Positions 11,951 through 23,600 of a stretch of 64,000 nt of DNA are shown here, piece after piece (positions within the stretch are counted from its first letter, which is position 1; each line of letters begins with the position of its first letter). The stretch comes from Ophiura sarsii (Eukaryota; Echinodermata; Ophiuroidea; Amphilepidida; Ophiuridae): positions 28,703,503 through 28,767,502 of the forward strand of contig CM069450.1 of the NCBI GenBank assembly GCA_035610835.1, given 5' to 3'. Both the position numbers and the translations under genes were made by a program. The notes below the pieces were generated by a model. That model worked only from the letters and a program-made list of their open reading frames with translations. It searched no databases and had not been told where the DNA came from.

Positions 11951-12075
11951 AGGATCGACAGAAAGTGCTGGTTGCAGTCAAGAAGACTATAGAGATACAG
12001 TTCCGATAATAAGATCAAGTGTCTTAGCAACATCCCACAAGGAAGCCGCCATTACGTCCACCATCATACTCAAGA
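11951..12075 (-). pseudogene. GPCR pseudogene fragment (TM4 end to ECL2)
   Basis: The minus strand reads MMVDVMAASLWDVAKTLDLI then a stop. This matches the segment MMVGVIEVSLWDVAETLDE of the GPCR locus 1.1 kb downstream (about 13179-13120). DNA similarity spans about 120 bases, including AGTGTCT-AGCAACATCCCACAA. Only this part of the receptor is recognisable, so it is a relic of a second gene copy. Confidence 0.7.
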
Positions 12076-12604
12076 CCACACATTTGACACATTTTGTATG
12101 AGACCTTTCCATAGTAGGTGCATGGCTAAGCACTAAAACCAGTGATTGCTATGAGTTAGGTATCGGTAGAAGAAAAAAGCACCATTAGCTTTTCATCGAT
12201 ATGAAACACAATATGAATATCTTACGAGATATCCGAAAAATAGCGATCATAAAATAATGTCCTGATTTTTTTTAAGGAGGTTATATTCACAGGCTATACA
12301 TTAATCCTATAATAATGGGTTATGTAAATGGTACCGTTAGATGGTTTGACGATAGTAAATATAGTGTGCAATTAAAAATATACAAATAGAATATAGAATG
12401 ATAGTGCTATCTTATAATCGATATCTTTGTTTCTATAATGTGAATATGTTGCAATTAAGAATTTCGAGGCAAAAAACGAAATTGTTTTAAAAACCAGACA
12501 TTTTGAAAATCAAAGCAGGGCCATTCTCAAAACTTACTTAATGGGAGATTGAATGACTAACCGACTGCTCTGTATCAAAACTCTTTGTTTTCAATGTCAT
12601 TTTG

Positions 12605-13694
12605 TCATCGGTAGCTCTTTTTGATGCAATCTTTGTAGAAGCGTTGAATCTTTTTCTGGGTCATGGCGTAAAGGAATGGATCAAGGGCGGCGTTGCAGAT
12701 CTGAACCAGCAACAGAACATACAGGACGTTGTTGTCGCCACAACTTAAGCAGAATACCGTAACTACGATGACATAAGCTAAATAAGGCAATACACAGATA
12801 GTCATAGCAGACACAAGAACCAAGAGAACCACGGCCGGTTTGATGTACTGTTTCTTCTGTTGTCGAGTCTTAACATTGCCTGATGCGCTGATTTCTCCTG
12901 TTCTGTCCCTATTGATGCCAATTGTGTTCCAATTTGTGACTCTGCTCTCATGCCCCAGCTCTTTGACAACCTTTGACGCAAAAGGTAAAAGAATGCTGCG
13001 CTTAATCCGCACACCAATATGACCGGCAATACAGACACGATCAACAAACATGTTCCAGCAAATCATTTCAGCCGTCTCGCAGGAAACAGACAGTGCTTGG
13101 TGAAGTCAATAACAGATGCAGTTTCATCAAGTGTCTCAGCAACATCCCACAATGAAACCTCAATGACGCCCACCATCATAGAATGAGATCCAAACGATAG
13201 CAACACTTGTCTGAATACGACGCGTACTCTGTGTCTTCATGTATTGCGGATACTCTTTGAACACAAGAAATCGGTCGAAGCTGATTGTAATGAGAGTAAA
13301 AATGCTTGATGAAGAGGACATATCTCCAAAAAAACACAAGCAACTGACAGGTGGTTTCTCCAAAAGGCCAGTATCCTGGAATGATCCACGATGGTGAGTA
13401 TAGCGATAAGAAAAGTAGTGCTTGTATCAGATCTGCGCATGCAAGACTCAAGATGAGCATTTCACTTGGTTTTTCCCGAAGGTCAGGCAGCTTCCAGAAT
13501 GCAAACAGTGTTCCGCAATTGCCAACAATAATCAGAATAAACACGATGGGAATAACCACTGCATAGGCAATATTGATCTCTATCTTGTCATTCCCATTTG
13601 ATATTGCAGGATTTGCTGTATAGTCCATATCTGCATGATCTGACACAATAGAAGAATTATTGACCAAGTCAGAAACACTGTTATTCCATGCCAT
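12605..13694 (-). pseudogene. Rhodopsin-like (class A) GPCR, broken by frameshifts
   Basis: A seven-transmembrane receptor coded by one exon on the minus strand, starting at 13694. The N-terminus has NNS glycosylation sites. TM1 has IIVGNCGTLFAF (GN motif), TM2 LSLACADLIQ, ECL1 GYWPFGETTC, TM3 ends SFDRFLVF (DRF in place of DRY), ECL2 has KHCLFP, TM5 LLIVSVLPVILVCG, TM6 TICVLPYLAY, and TM7 NAALDPFLYAM (DPxxY). The natural length would be about 360 residues. The reading frame changes inside TM3 at a run of seven A on the plus strand (13328-13334; six would restore it), again in TM4 near 13180 and after TM5 near 12987, and a TGA stop lies at 13063-13065. The ligand class is not clear. A pseudogene is most likely; assembly errors could explain some breaks. 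Confidence 0.85.
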
Positions 13695-13699
13695 TACTA

Positions 13700-14638
13700 T
13701 TGCGTAAGCTGATTGAATTAGAAATGCTTTACGAGTTGATGATGTTCCCCCGGATTTGATATAGAGTTATAAGCTGCGTTTGAAAAATTGTGACAACATT
13801 CTGACGATGATAGCTGGTACGTATCTGATTTTCGTTAGATGGTTTGTGTCTGGATTTCGTTTGAGAAATTTGTAAACAAAATCTCTACTCATCCCTAGCA
13901 GCATAATAATTGACCTCTGCGCCAATATTCACATGTGCGTCAAAACCATATACAATAATATACATATTTTGCTTCCCATTTATTTATAGTTATTAGAGAT
14001 TGTAAATGAAAAAAATACAATAGGGTTCTTACACAATCTTCCACATTATAGTGAGTTATTGTATTTTAGAGTAGTTATAATATATACGTGAAATTGTGAT
14101 ATTTTGTTCATAATCACATTTTGTGAGGCATGCCTATTGCCTGGATCGACTGTAATGGATAATGTAATCACTTCCTCGCGAATTCTAATCAAAATCAGAG
14201 TGTAAGGGTGTGCATATTCTTTAGAACCAATCACAAGTTGCCATGCAATAATTCAAACAACTTGGACTTAGACATTTCTCAACTTCGAAGATGTTGTCCA
14301 AAGTTGTCGCAGAATTGTTGAATCATTTTGTGACAATATACAGGCTCAATCTGCCTTTGTTTACCTATCACAGTAGGGAAATATGAGTTTTTTAACTCTT
14401 CACAAACGTTATCTCAGCGAACGCGCGCGAATGTTTACGCACGCGTGGGGCATACGATACACGATGAGTGTGTGGGGTGTGTGTGTGGGGGTGTTAGGGG
14501 GGGGGGGGGGGGGCGGTAGATATACGTTCAACGCCGGTGGGGTTTGTATTATGTATTTGGTTACAGTCGCCTTTAGCTTTGATTATACATCAAACAATAT
14601 TTGATAATGAACGAAATACAACTGGCGATGGATTTTTC
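13700..14638. other. No gene recognised; GT-rich and poly-G tract
   Basis: Sequence upstream of the GPCR. It contains CG-rich words near 14400-14460 and an uninterrupted G run (about 14499-14513) next to GGTAGATATACGTTCAACG. No exon recognised. Confidence 0.4.
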
Positions 14639-16720
14639 AAATAAAAGGAACGAGCTAAAAATATGATCTGCAGAGGCCGCCATATGATGGTTTAGGTAAA
14701 TCCTATTTTTATTTTTGTCCTATACAATTCATACGATTGAACCGCGCAAAAGGATATTGATGAAGACAATAATTCTTTTAAGACTACAGGGTGTCTCAAA
14801 AGTTTCGATACCGATTTAAATCTGTATTTGTTACTGTGATTATACAAAGTCACGTTTGAAGCTTTGGTCACATACCTCACAATATCATACATAGTGTTCA
14901 ACTTGCAGAACGCTAGGTGTAGAAGTTTGATTTAATCCAGACGCCGCCGAAGATGGGCTCGTTTACAAATATTCAAGGTTAGTCAGTCGTTAGCACACAC
15001 AAAAAGCGTTCACTGTGAAAATAAATACGCACATTTACAGTAACATTTACATGTCAATGTGTGCAATTATTGTACTTTCGCTATTCAACACTAAATGCCT
15101 GCATAAAAATTAACAAATAAACAAATTGAGGACATCCTAGCTACCAGAATTCCTCGTGGCAGTTAGTCTAATGATTTTATCTCACCTTTGACCCAACATC
15201 TCGCAATACAGGTCGACATTTTTTGAGGCTATATATGCCGCGATAATAATACCGTCTTTTAGGCGAGTTGACACCATTTTAGGGAATGGATACACGGCGA
15301 GTTATGGGGCGGTACGTTATGGGAGAGTTACGGTAAGACCAGCCTACGGTAAGACCAAGCCGGTGAGTTACGGTAAGACCAGTCGGCGAGTAACGGTAAG
15401 ACAAGCCGGCGAGTTACGGTAAGACCAGCCGGCTAGTTACGGTAAGACCAGCCTACGGTAAGACCAAGCCGGCGAGTTACTGTAAGACCAGTCGGCGAGT
15501 AACGGTAAGACCAGCCGGCGAGTTACGGTAAGACCAGCCGGCTAGTTACGGTAAGACCTGCCGGCGAGTTACGGTAAGACCAAGCTGGCGAGTTACGGTA
15601 AGACCAGCCGGCGTGTTACGGTACGACCAAGCCGGCGATTTACGGTCAGACCAGACGGCTAGTTACGGTAAGACCAGCCGGCGAGTTACGGTAGGAGCAG
15701 CCGGCGAGTTACAGTAAGACCAGCCGGCTAGTTACGGTAAGACCTGCCGGCGAGTTACGGTAAGACCAAGCTGGCGAGTTACGGTAAGACCAGCCGGCGT
15801 GTTACGGTACGACCAAGCCGGCGATTTACGGTCAGACCAAGCCGGCAAGTTGGAAATTGGTTTTAAAGATATGATCTCATATGTATTGTAAAAATGCCAT
15901 TTTGCCATTTTCGTTGGGTGCAAGCTACGCGAGCCCGCCTGAGAATTTCCCATGTTTTAACATTTTCTCTTATCAACTAATCAAGACCTCTGATACCTAC
16001 CGAGTTGTGGCAATTTTGAAACGCTCAGAAAAATTTCCTCTTGATACATGACTCACTTGATGACTCACTTTCAAAATGATTGACTTATCAGAAAACTACT
16101 TAGAAAGTACATAATTTTCCAAAGTTCTCAATTGTGTGTGTACTATAAACGGAATGAATTGAGGTGACATAAGTTTAAAAATTGGCCTTGCATCCATTTT
16201 TACATTCATGATCATATCTTTAAATCATTCAATTAAATGAGTTGCGTTGTTTTCGTAAAGGATTACTAACAGACGTGACATTGTGCAAACTTATGATAAA
16301 TCACTGTTTAAAACACAATATCTTGGGGCCTGATTTTGGGGGACGCACGGCATATGTGCAGTCCTTCATATTGCTAATGGGCATAATGATAAGGTCCTGG
16401 GATAACATGCTTTTGTTCATATTATGTGTATAAACAATGTGCTAAAAATGAACAGTTTGTGATAACATATATGCAAACGTCTTAATAAAAGAAATATATT
16501 GTCAATGAGAAGACTGCAAAATTATCTTGAAACATCTTTTCTTTTCTTCGTCAGTGTGAGTGCTTATAAATAATTATACAGCGACAGACTTCCGATTTGT
16601 TGACATTTGACTTTGAGTTTGATTCTCCTTTTCTAAATTCGAGTAAATGTAGTTGAAGCCACTGAAAACATGCTAAAAAGGGGATTTGTTGTTGTTGTTG
16701 ACCTAGTCTGTTTTTATGAC
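14639..16720 (+). repeat. 2082-bp tandem duplication, first copy
   Basis: The unit runs from AAATAAAAGGAACGAGC to GTTTTTATGAC and is repeated immediately at 16721-18802. The only difference I noticed is T at 16564 against C at 18646. The unit includes an ACAGGGTGTCTCAAAAG motif, a GTTACGGTAAGACC minisatellite and unassigned AT-rich sequence. The ends show essentially no homology with each other, so simple misalignment between flanking repeats does not explain it. It may be very recent, or an assembly artefact such as unmerged haplotypes. No protein-coding signature was found. Confidence 0.9.
15322..15846 (+). repeat. 23-bp minisatellite array (GAGTTACGGTAAGACCAGCC)
   Basis: About 22 units of roughly GAGTTACGGTAAGACCAGCC-GGC with variants (CAAGCCGGC, CTAGTTACGG, GTGTTACGG) and higher-order structure: blocks of several units recur. 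Open frames through it on the minus strand are artefacts of the repeat. Confidence 0.95.
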
Positions 16721-18802
16721 AAATAAAAGGAACGAGCTAAAAATATGATCTGCAGAGGCCGCCATATGATGGTTTAGGTAAATCCTATTTTTATTTTTGT
16801 CCTATACAATTCATACGATTGAACCGCGCAAAAGGATATTGATGAAGACAATAATTCTTTTAAGACTACAGGGTGTCTCAAAAGTTTCGATACCGATTTA
16901 AATCTGTATTTGTTACTGTGATTATACAAAGTCACGTTTGAAGCTTTGGTCACATACCTCACAATATCATACATAGTGTTCAACTTGCAGAACGCTAGGT
17001 GTAGAAGTTTGATTTAATCCAGACGCCGCCGAAGATGGGCTCGTTTACAAATATTCAAGGTTAGTCAGTCGTTAGCACACACAAAAAGCGTTCACTGTGA
17101 AAATAAATACGCACATTTACAGTAACATTTACATGTCAATGTGTGCAATTATTGTACTTTCGCTATTCAACACTAAATGCCTGCATAAAAATTAACAAAT
17201 AAACAAATTGAGGACATCCTAGCTACCAGAATTCCTCGTGGCAGTTAGTCTAATGATTTTATCTCACCTTTGACCCAACATCTCGCAATACAGGTCGACA
17301 TTTTTTGAGGCTATATATGCCGCGATAATAATACCGTCTTTTAGGCGAGTTGACACCATTTTAGGGAATGGATACACGGCGAGTTATGGGGCGGTACGTT
17401 ATGGGAGAGTTACGGTAAGACCAGCCTACGGTAAGACCAAGCCGGTGAGTTACGGTAAGACCAGTCGGCGAGTAACGGTAAGACAAGCCGGCGAGTTACG
17501 GTAAGACCAGCCGGCTAGTTACGGTAAGACCAGCCTACGGTAAGACCAAGCCGGCGAGTTACTGTAAGACCAGTCGGCGAGTAACGGTAAGACCAGCCGG
17601 CGAGTTACGGTAAGACCAGCCGGCTAGTTACGGTAAGACCTGCCGGCGAGTTACGGTAAGACCAAGCTGGCGAGTTACGGTAAGACCAGCCGGCGTGTTA
17701 CGGTACGACCAAGCCGGCGATTTACGGTCAGACCAGACGGCTAGTTACGGTAAGACCAGCCGGCGAGTTACGGTAGGAGCAGCCGGCGAGTTACAGTAAG
17801 ACCAGCCGGCTAGTTACGGTAAGACCTGCCGGCGAGTTACGGTAAGACCAAGCTGGCGAGTTACGGTAAGACCAGCCGGCGTGTTACGGTACGACCAAGC
17901 CGGCGATTTACGGTCAGACCAAGCCGGCAAGTTGGAAATTGGTTTTAAAGATATGATCTCATATGTATTGTAAAAATGCCATTTTGCCATTTTCGTTGGG
18001 TGCAAGCTACGCGAGCCCGCCTGAGAATTTCCCATGTTTTAACATTTTCTCTTATCAACTAATCAAGACCTCTGATACCTACCGAGTTGTGGCAATTTTG
18101 AAACGCTCAGAAAAATTTCCTCTTGATACATGACTCACTTGATGACTCACTTTCAAAATGATTGACTTATCAGAAAACTACTTAGAAAGTACATAATTTT
18201 CCAAAGTTCTCAATTGTGTGTGTACTATAAACGGAATGAATTGAGGTGACATAAGTTTAAAAATTGGCCTTGCATCCATTTTTACATTCATGATCATATC
18301 TTTAAATCATTCAATTAAATGAGTTGCGTTGTTTTCGTAAAGGATTACTAACAGACGTGACATTGTGCAAACTTATGATAAATCACTGTTTAAAACACAA
18401 TATCTTGGGGCCTGATTTTGGGGGACGCACGGCATATGTGCAGTCCTTCATATTGCTAATGGGCATAATGATAAGGTCCTGGGATAACATGCTTTTGTTC
18501 ATATTATGTGTATAAACAATGTGCTAAAAATGAACAGTTTGTGATAACATATATGCAAACGTCTTAATAAAAGAAATATATTGTCAATGAGAAGACTGCA
18601 AAATTATCTTGAAACATCTTTTCTTTTCTTCGTCAGTGTGAGTGCTCATAAATAATTATACAGCGACAGACTTCCGATTTGTTGACATTTGACTTTGAGT
18701 TTGATTCTCCTTTTCTAAATTCGAGTAAATGTAGTTGAAGCCACTGAAAACATGCTAAAAAGGGGATTTGTTGTTGTTGTTGACCTAGTCTGTTTTTATG
18801 AC
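16721..18802 (+). repeat. 2082-bp tandem duplication, second copy
   Basis: Head-to-tail copy of 14639-16720. After its end the sequence continues into unique DNA (ATTTTAATACACATGG), which in turn leads to the inverted minisatellite at 19064-19297. Confidence 0.9.
17404..17928 (+). repeat. 23-bp minisatellite array, duplicate copy
   Basis: The same array as 15322-15846, carried in the second copy of the tandem duplication, apparently with identical unit order. Confidence 0.95.
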
Positions 18803-19063
18803 ATTTTAATACACATGGTGCAATATCCAATCCATTCAAGAAAACGAAAGTATCAAAGTCGGAAATACTACTACTGTCGGGGTGTCAATGAGAATGTTCA
18901 AGCAGAAATTAATGTCTTTCTGCTTTCGGAATAAAATGATACAAAGATCATCTCTGCGGGTAAAGCGGTTCCAGAGATTTATTTATTTTTGCGTCAAATG
19001 TTGCCAAATTTGTGCCGAAATGATGTCAAAATTGATTAATTTGCATTTTAGGGATGTTTAGAA

Positions 19064-19297
19064 GTGGTCTTACCGTAACTCGCCGGCCTGGTCTACCGTA
19101 ACTCGCCGGCTTGGTCTGACTGTAACTAACCGGCTGGTCTTACCGTAACTCACCGGCTGGTCTTGCCGTAACTCGCCGGCTTGGTATTACCGTAACTCGC
19201 CGGCTTTGTCTTACTGTAACTCGCCGGCTGGTCCTACCGTAACTCGCCGGCTGGTCTTACTTTAACTCGCCGGCTGGTCTTACCGTAACTCGCCGGC
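19064..19297 (-). repeat. Inverted array of the same 23-bp minisatellite
   Basis: About ten units of TGGTCTTACCGTAACTCGCCGGC, the reverse complement of the arrays at 15322 and 17404. Without the tandem duplication the left and right arrays would be about 1.1 kb apart, as inverted subterminal arrays of one foldback element. Confidence 0.9.
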
Positions 19298-19431
19298 TGC
19301 AAATGCAAAAAGTGTTATCCATGTACCTCTTCGGCTGAATAAAACCATATTTGGGGGTCTTTTAAAGCTACTGCCAGGAGCCCCGTACGGCAAAGGTTGC
19401 TGACATTGCTACCGTTGTTACAAGTACCCTT

Positions 19432-19441
19432 TTAATAATAA

Positions 19442-19531
<90 letters not shown>
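19432..19531 (+). repeat. (AAT)n microsatellite followed by TTTATATAGCGCC element end
   Basis: About 100 bases of AAT repeats with one AAAAT interruption. They are followed directly by TATTTATATAGCGCC and GGGCGCTTTACAAGC, which are partly complementary (GGCGC/GCGCC). In my general knowledge, ATA-rich microsatellites joined to this TATATAGCGCC word occur repeatedly in aquatic animal genomes as part of a mobile repeat. The family is not identified. Confidence 0.85.
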
Positions 19532-19533
<2 letters not shown>

Positions 19534-19913
19534 TATTTATATAGCGCCCAAAACATTGGTCCCTGGGCGCTTTACAAGCAAAAGGCCCCATCCAAAAGAT
19601 AAAATACATTAAAAAAGAATAATTATCATAAAAAACTACCAATACACATCATAATATAAGTCAAGCAACTACCATGAATATCAAATGTAAAATATAAAGA
19701 ACAATTATATAGCAGGACAAATGTACAAATATAGAATGTCATTAAAAATATGCATTGTTGTGACCGGCACAATTCCAAACGATAAAAAGTCGATCAATAT
19801 GATTAATGACGGCGAGAGAGCCTAAACTGAGGGGAGAGGTTCCAGAACGTCACCCTGCAGTCAGTGTATTTATGTTTACAACATTAAAACATGATAATTA
19901 TAAAGAAGAAATA

Positions 19914-20091
19914 TACAGTACAGCTCGAAATAGAATGGACACTGACATTGCAATGACATTGCACTGACATTGCAGACATTGCAATGACGCCTTGAGATGT
20001 AACCCGATTAGTGCAGCCATTGCAATGTCATTGCACTGACATTACAATGACTTGCGTTGACATTGTCCATTCTATTTCGAGCTGTACTGTA
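19914..20091. mobile_element. 178-bp palindromic MITE
   Basis: TACAGTACAGCTCGAAATAG (19914) and its complement ending GCTGTACTGTA (20091) are inverted ends about 29 bp long. The interior is filled with ACATTGCAATGAC-type words in both orientations, so the whole unit can fold on itself. Confidence 0.85.
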
Positions 20092-20409
20092 CTATTGCAC
20101 CGCGGAGTTTATATGGCAACTTTTAAGTATTCATATCCAACAAGTTTTGTTCATGTACTTCTTCGGATGATTGAACACATTTGTCGGCCCCCTATCGTGA
20201 CACCCAGGGCCCCGTACATGACGCGACCGGGCAGCAATAATGATAGTTTTTGAAGCAAGATTTCCCGCCTATGGATACACTGTATTATGTCCCGTCAAAT
20301 TAAGCAATGAAAATATTAAGCAATTGCTATTGTAATATATATTGTATTGTGTTAAAGCAACCATTTAATACTGAAGAGAAAGGCTTGTCCACGATTTATT
20401 TGTTTTCAG

Positions 20410-20667
20410 GACACCATGTTCATGTACAAGCTCGCGTTTGCGTAGTTGGAAGAGAATACGCCCCAAATCATCAAGGCACTGCTTGGCGATGGGTTTTACC
20501 TGACCCTGATCCGTGCGGTTGCACAGAAGTTCGATTTAGCAATTCAGCCTGCTGGAACCGTGACGGGGTGAAAACAATACGATCACAAAAGTCGGTGTAT
20601 GTCGGAAGTCCACTATTTTCTAGTGATGTTTACAAGATCAGGCGTCATTATGGCGTGAAATGTGAAG
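20410..20667 (+). CDS. Mosaic gene exon 1: Cys-rich module, unnamed
   Basis: A 258-nt exon (86 codons, phase 1 at both ends), from TTTTCAG|GA to GAAG|GTAAGA. It reads with CGCTEVRFSNSACWNRDG and VYKIRRHYGVKCE and has five cysteines. I do not recognise the domain. Its symmetric phase and size match the HYR exons that follow, so it is probably a self-contained module of the same protein. A Met codon at 20307 is in frame upstream, but what precedes the AG is not a typical signal peptide. Confidence 0.55.
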
Positions 20668-23600
20668 GTAAGATCACATTTTTGAAACAACATTTCTAAA
20701 GTCGATAAATATAACCTTTAAAGATCTAAATGATAAATATTGGCAGGAAATTATTTGCTGCATCGCTCAAGTACATCTTTGTTCTCGTGTTTAGCCAATC
20801 AGATGCCTTGTCTGGTTACCATAGCAACCAGATCAAAATAACGCGCATTTTTGAAACACTGTTACCTAAGCTTCAATTTGATATATGACTCTAAGGCCGG
20901 CCCACGGTAACATTGAGAAAATTTGTTTTCAAAATTGGTGCAAATCAACCTAGACCCCCCTCCACCTTAACGGTGAGCGTTGTAGAGTTTGCTGATCACT
21001 TAATGCTGCATGGAACACCCAGAAAAATTGTAAAAAAACAAAATGTATTCTTAATATGAATACACGAACAAACCTTAAACCTTAAGTCCAATACATGTTT
21101 ATAAAACTAATGAAAGAACCCCTTTTGCACTCTGAAAGATAATGTGTTTGCATCATATATGTTGCTCACAGTTTTCACGAGCAGGGCATCACCCGAATGA
21201 AGTTAAACGCAGAAACGCTACACTTTCTTAATGTTATCTGCATTGATGGCTATATAGAGGTTATGTCTCTTGACTTTTGAAACACCCCTGCGAAGTATGT
21301 TGAAACTACGAAAAAATCTTCAGTGTCTAATAATTAGTCATACATGTATGCTGTTTCAGACACGGAAGCACCTGAATTAACCTGTCCATCAGATATTAAC
21401 ATGGTAGCCAGTAATGGAACAAGGACAACTGTTGTGAATTGGTATGCACCAAAAGTACAGGATAACTTCGGGCTACCTCCGATAAGTGTCTGGTGTACGC
21501 GAGATAATGGCACCGAAGTAGAAATAGGGAGTCGTAGCTACATTTACTATGCCAATGATACCAGTGGAAATATTGGCAACTGCAGTTTCCTTGTTGTACT
21601 GAAAGGTATGGAACTACCAATTTTGTTCATATGATTTCTTCAACTGCATTCAAGCTGTAATGACTGCAATGTAGGCTATATGATAATTTATAATAAATGA
21701 TAAATAAATAAACCACATCTTTCTCATTGGCACTCCCGTTGTAGATGAGGGGATGATCGATAGAAATAAGGCATGACAGGGATCAACTAATTAGCTCTTA
21801 AACGAAGTGTGGATTTGAGATTTTAAACGACAGATGCGCAAACAACGGTTGGGCAATACAAAATCAAATCAGTCAAGCTTTAGGTTGCGTTCTACAACGT
21901 CTACCACGAGACGCACCCACTAAACAATGGATCCATCGGAACCACCCCTAATCACTAACTAATTAATTTATTTTATTTTGGTTTCCACCCATTTACATTC
22001 TCTAGATGAGGAGCCACCTGCAATAGGCTGTCCATCCCCCTTGTCGAAGCTCACTCTCCCGGGACAAAATTATAACTTTGTTTCCTGGAACATAGACAAC
22101 ATGGCAAGCGACAATGACGTGAACCCACCAGATCGTGTTGTTACTGTACAATGCACGCCCTCACCCGGATCTTTATTTCAAATTGGACGTACTGTTGTTA
22201 CCTGTACTGCGTATGACTACAGTGAAAATTCAGCGACGTGCACTTTTGAAGTTGATATTAAAGGTATGCCTAATAAGCAAGTACAATCGAAATCCTAAAA
22301 TAAGTAGTAGTAAAAGCTAATAAATATTAGCTTATTATCAATTCAAATCAACAGTCACAGTCAGCATGGTCAGGTGTGAGACGTCGATATGATAAAGTTA
22401 TTGATTTCGGTGCGGGTTAGTTTGTTATATTATAGTATTTCTTAAAGAATATAACACAACCTTCCTTGCGCCTTTGATCTGTCTGCTTCACTAATGCAGC
22501 CATCGAGAGTACTACAATAGTTATATTGTTAACGCCAGATAAGTAGAGAGGTTTCTAGTTAATCACCGATCTTTTTCCGATGCTTTTAACAATAGAACGA
22601 AATACCGTTGGAATATCGTTGTAAAATCGCTAGAAAAATGCTTTAAAATCACTGTAGAGTTTGGATATCGCCCCTTACTAATGTTGAGCTTACGTGTATC
22701 GCCATTACCGTACAATTTAAAGTGGGAAAAATGACTCTAATATTGACTTCAAACAATAAGAACTGGCAATTGTGTTAACGTCAAAGGCTTCAAACTCATT
22801 TTAAATACCTACACAGAAAGAAAAAAGTGAGTCATCATCGTAAAATGAGTCACTACATGGACAAAATGACTCATTTTGAGCCATAGTGTGTCACTACATG
22901 GACAAAATGACTCATTTTTCGATGATGACTCACTTTTTTTCTTTCTGTGTATATGATTATTTGAAAGAGTAGATAAAGAGCATTGTCTTGGTTTTAGCAC
23001 CAAAGTACTACCGTAACGATATCTTCGGTAAACCCTTCATCTTAAAACCCGGACGCGACGGATTCGACAAATTCACGACTGTTCAGCCTATTGGAAATGG
23101 TAAACCATGCATAAATCTGTCCAACAAAACACGATTGAATCATCTTGCCGATTGTACAGGGGAAATGATTCTAGTTTGAAACCACCGATGAAGTATCTGA
23201 AACTTATTCAATTTGTTTTATTTTAATTTCAGTTTGTGTTGATCCGCTTGGTATGGAAGATGGAAGTATACAAGACAGTCACATAACAGCTTCCAGTTAC
23301 TATGTAAATATACTATACTATGGTGAAAATAATGCACGATTGAATCGTGCTGCCGATGGTACAAGCATTGGAGCTTGGAGCGCAGCCAACGAAGACCTTA
23401 ACCCTTGGATACAGGTGGATCTGGGTGTGTCAAAGATTGTGTCAGGGATAATGTTACAAGGAAGGGCAGATGACGATCAGTGGGTGACCAAGTACATGGT
23501 CAGTTATAGCGATAATGACATTTCTTGGCTCAACGCGGAGAGTGTTAACCCAGCATATGGCATGGTAAGAAATGATTCCCCGTATCATGCCCAGATAAAT

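Noticed and set aside
15309..15850. Possible CRISPR array
   Set aside because: The 23-bp units are contiguous, with no unique spacers, and the genome is eukaryotic.
15732..18035. Two identical 73-codon frames over the minisatellite
   Set aside because: They follow the 23-bp repeat units and are duplicated only because the DNA is.
19368..19642. Poly-Ile and poly-Leu open frames on the minus strand
   Set aside because: Translation of an AAT microsatellite, with no sequence beyond the repeat to support a gene.
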